7,662 nucleotides of DNA from Proteobacteria bacterium UBA6908 (lineage in GTDB: Bacteria; Pseudomonadota; Gammaproteobacteria; Acidiferrobacterales; UBA6901), in contig DKBE01000044.1 in assembly GCA_002451085.1 (NCBI GenBank), positions 11,164 to 18,825 of the forward strand, given 5' to 3'. Below are positions 6,088-7,662 of the stretch, in pieces. Within the stretch, counting starts at the first letter, position 1; each line of letters opens with the position of its first letter. A program made the position numbers and the translations under genes. Below the pieces are notes generated by a model. The model saw only the letters and a list, made by a program, of their open reading frames with translations, was not told the origin of the DNA and did no database searches.

Positions 6088-7427
6088 CAGGCCGCCTTCT
6101 CGCGCAGCATGCCCTTGGCGATGCGGAAATAATGCACCAGCGGAATGTTGGCCGGGCAGACATAGGTGCAACTGCCGCACTCGAAGCAGGCATCGAGGTG
6201 AAAGCGCTGCGCCATGGCTTCGTATTCGCGCCGTGCGGCGAGCAGGCCGAGCCGCGAGGGATTGAGATGCATCGGGCAGGCGCGCAGGCATTCGCCGCAG
6301 CTGATGCACGGGTAGACGTGTTGCGTGCCGGCGTCGGCGACCAGTCCCTGCAGCGCGAGAATCCCGGACACGGCCTTGATGACCGGGACCTCCAGCGATC
6401 CGACCGTCGAGCCCATCATTGGTCCGCCGAGGACGATTTCGCCGGCTGCGCCGGTGAAACCGACCTGTTCCAGCACGAACGCGAGCGGCGTGCCGAGCGG
6501 CACGAGGTAATTGCCCGGCCGGCGAATGCCCGGACCGCTGATCGTGACCACGCGCTCGATGAGCCCTTCGCGGCGCGGCAGCAGCTTGCCCAGCTCCGCG
6601 AGTGTGGCGATGTTCTGCACCACAACACCGACGTCGTAGGAACGGCCGCCGGCCGGCACTTCGCGGTCAAGCAGCACCTTGATGAGTAGTTCGGCGGAAC
6701 CCTGCGGATACTTGGTCTTCACTGCCTCGACGGCGATACGGTCATCGTCTGCAAAGCTTGCGCGCAGTGCCGCCACGGCATCGAGCTTGTTGTCCTCGAT
6801 GCCGAGGATCGCGCGCCGCGCGCCGCTGGCCCGCAAGGCCACCTGAATGCCGCGCCGCAGATCGTCGGCCCATTCAAGCATCAGCCGGTGATCGGTGGTG
6901 AGATACGGCTCACACTCGCAGCCGTTGACGATCAGGGTTTCAACCTGTTTCTCGCGCGCGGTCGCGAGCTTGGCGTGTGTCGGAAAGGCGGCGCCGCCGA
7001 GACCGACCATGCCGCTCTCCTGAATGGCGTCGATCAGTTGCGCGGGCGTGAGACGCTCGACATCCTGCGATCCGCCATACAGCACGCGCTGGCCGTCAGC
7101 GGCGTAGACATCGAGCACGATGGCTTCGGCCTTCGGCCCGCGCGCGGTCGGGATCAACCGGATCTCGCGGATGATCCCGGTGGCTGGCGCGTGGATCGGT
7201 ACCGACAGGAAGCCGTCGGCGCGGGCGATCGGCTCGCCGCGCACCACTTCCTGGCCGGGATGCACCAGCGCCACGGCGGCGTGCCCGATGTGCTGGGACA
7301 GGGGAATGAACAGCTGAGATGCAAACGGCAGGCGGCGGATCGGCTGCGCGGCCGTGCGATCCTTGTGCGCGGGCGGGTGCACCCCGTTGGCGAACGTCTT
7401 GCGCATCAGTCGGCCGAGTAAAGACAT
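6087..7427 (-). CDS. rnfC: Rnf complex NADH/FMN/[4Fe-4S] subunit RnfC
   Basis: RnfC is the cytoplasmic, membrane-associated subunit expected to exchange electrons with NADH. From the ATG at 7427 it has 446 residues. The N-terminal domain begins FANGVHPPAHK (12-22), equivalent to GGIHPP in E. coli RsxC, and leads to IHAPATGIIREI (78-89). The nucleotide/FMN-binding part shows GMVGLGGAAFPTHAK (139-153) and NGCECEPYLTTDH (168-180). Two [4Fe-4S] motifs close the protein: CISCGECLRACP (Cys374, 377, 380, 384) and CFECGSCTYVCP (Cys414, 417, 420, 424). It lacks the long repetitive tail of the 740-residue E. coli protein and is of the common short type. A GTG at 7457 would add 10 residues; the ATG is preferred because GGGGA lies 5 nt upstream and homologues begin here. 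It overlaps rnfD by one base. The 43-base gap to the ferredoxin-like gene has no terminator-like sequence. Confidence 0.96.
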   Translation of the reverse strand: MSLLGRLMRKTFANGVHPPAHKDRTAAQPIRRLPFASQLFIPLSQHIGHAAVALVHPGQEVVRGEPIARADGFLSVPIHAPATGIIREIRLIPTARGPKAEAIVLDVYAADGQRVLYGGSQDVERLTPAQLIDAIQESGMVGLGGAAFPTHAKLATAREKQVETLIVNGCECEPYLTTDHRLMLEWADDLRRGIQVALRASGARRAILGIEDNKLDAVAALRASFADDDRIAVEAVKTKYPQGSAELLIKVLLDREVPAGGRSYDVGVVVQNIATLAELGKLLPRREGLIERVVTISGPGIRRPGNYLVPLGTPLAFVLEQVGFTGAAGEIVLGGPMMGSTVGSLEVPVIKAVSGILALQGLVADAGTQHVYPCISCGECLRACPMHLNPSRLGLLAARREYEAMAQRFHLDACFECGSCTYVCPANIPLVHYFRIAKGMLREKAA

Positions 7428-7432
7428 GGCGG

Positions 7433-7437
7433 TCCCC
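7433..7437 (-). promoter_or_regulatory. Ribosome binding site of rnfC
   Basis: GGGGA on the minus strand, 5 nt before the ATG at 7427, decides the rnfC start over the in-frame GTG at 7457. Confidence 0.45.
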
Positions 7438-7470
7438 GCAGTGGCCGCGCGCTCCACCCGATGCGCGGCG

Positions 7471-7662
7471 TTATTGGTATTTCTGCGCGCGCTGGATCAG
7501 TTTGTCCAGTCCCGGTTCGTTCGGGTTGAAGGGCGTGCCCGGATGGATGATTCCGGCCGTGCACTTCTCCGCGGCCCGGACAATGTCGCGATAGGGCCCG
7601 CCGCGCGGATTCAGCACGTAGGCCTTCTGCTGGTCGTCGTAGGCGAAGATCTTCGGATTGAT
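7471..7662 (-). CDS. Ferredoxin-like protein, C-terminal 63 residues only
   Basis: The frame is open from the window edge to TAA at 7471, giving 63 residues that begin INPKIFAYDDQQKAYVLNPR. The central part GGPYRDIVRAAEKCTAGIIHPG looks like the end of a single-cluster ferredoxin: an amphipathic helix, then one cysteine (residue 35 of the fragment) followed by an ILE-ILE-HIS-PRO-GLY strand, where ferredoxins usually have CPxxxI. The tail PNEPGLDKLIQRAQKY is charged and probably helical. The other cluster cysteines would lie upstream outside the window, so ferredoxin identity is inferred. It does not resemble the usual RnfB C-terminus. The stop is 43 bases before rnfC with the same orientation and no terminator, so it likely belongs to the rnf operon and could encode an electron carrier partner of Rnf. 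Confidence 0.7.
   Translation of the reverse strand: MNPKIFAYDDQQKAYVLNPRGGPYRDIVRAAEKCTAGIIHPGTPFNPNEPGLDKLIQRAQKYQ

Noticed and set aside
5047..6132. 361-codon plus-strand open frame opposite rnfD
   Set aside because: Antisense to a clearly conserved gene, low-complexity Arg/Glu/Gly/Gln-rich product, no family resemblance.
6088..6309. Upstream in-frame extension of rnfD reaching into rnfC
   Set aside because: The added residues translate the rnfC cysteine region in another frame, while the family N-terminus begins at the ATG at 6087.

Overview
The window is GC-rich and every supported gene lies on the minus strand. Read in the direction of transcription, from high to low coordinates, the order is: the 3' end of a ferredoxin-like gene, rnfC, rnfD, rnfG, rnfE, rnfA, a 59-residue cysteine-rich membrane protein, ppsA, and the 5' part of ppsR. 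The PpsA/PpsR pair and the proteobacterial style of the Rnf subunits suggest a GC-rich proteobacterium, most likely gamma- or betaproteobacterial. The genus cannot be fixed from the sequence alone.

Region 1 (about 2917-7662) is an Rnf (Rhodobacter nitrogen fixation) electron-transport operon. RnfC is the cytoplasmic NADH/FMN/[4Fe-4S] subunit. RnfD and RnfG carry the SGAT motifs for covalent FMN. RnfE and RnfA are the paired membrane subunits with conserved cysteines that hold a membrane [Fe-S] centre. The genes are tightly packed: TGATG between C and D, ATGA at D/G and G/E, and an 11-nt overlap at E/A, so translation is probably coupled. rnfB is not in the window. The gene entering from the right edge ends in a ferredoxin-like C-terminus and does not look like an RnfB C-terminus.

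Four bases after rnfA is a small ORF encoding one membrane helix followed by a four-cysteine cluster. It resembles, in architecture, the Na+-NQR maturation factor NqrM, and also the anchor-plus-first-cysteines part of RnfB. It is the most interesting candidate here: a possible dedicated iron or Fe-S assembly factor for Rnf.

Region 2 (1-2890) holds ppsA (phosphoenolpyruvate synthase, complete, 801 residues) and ppsR (PEP synthase regulatory kinase/pyrophosphorylase, cut by the window edge). The 78-nt gap between the small ORF and ppsA has no terminator-like hairpin with a T tract, and only a weak promoter-like sequence. Read-through from rnf into ppsA-ppsR is therefore possible. Functionally, Rnf can generate or use reduced ferredoxin, the upstream gene may encode a ferredoxin, and PpsA turns pyruvate into PEP. 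Together they would fit a ferredoxin-dependent pyruvate or gluconeogenic route, but that link is inference.

No RNA genes, mobile elements or CRISPR arrays were seen, and there is no gene-free stretch longer than about 80 bases.
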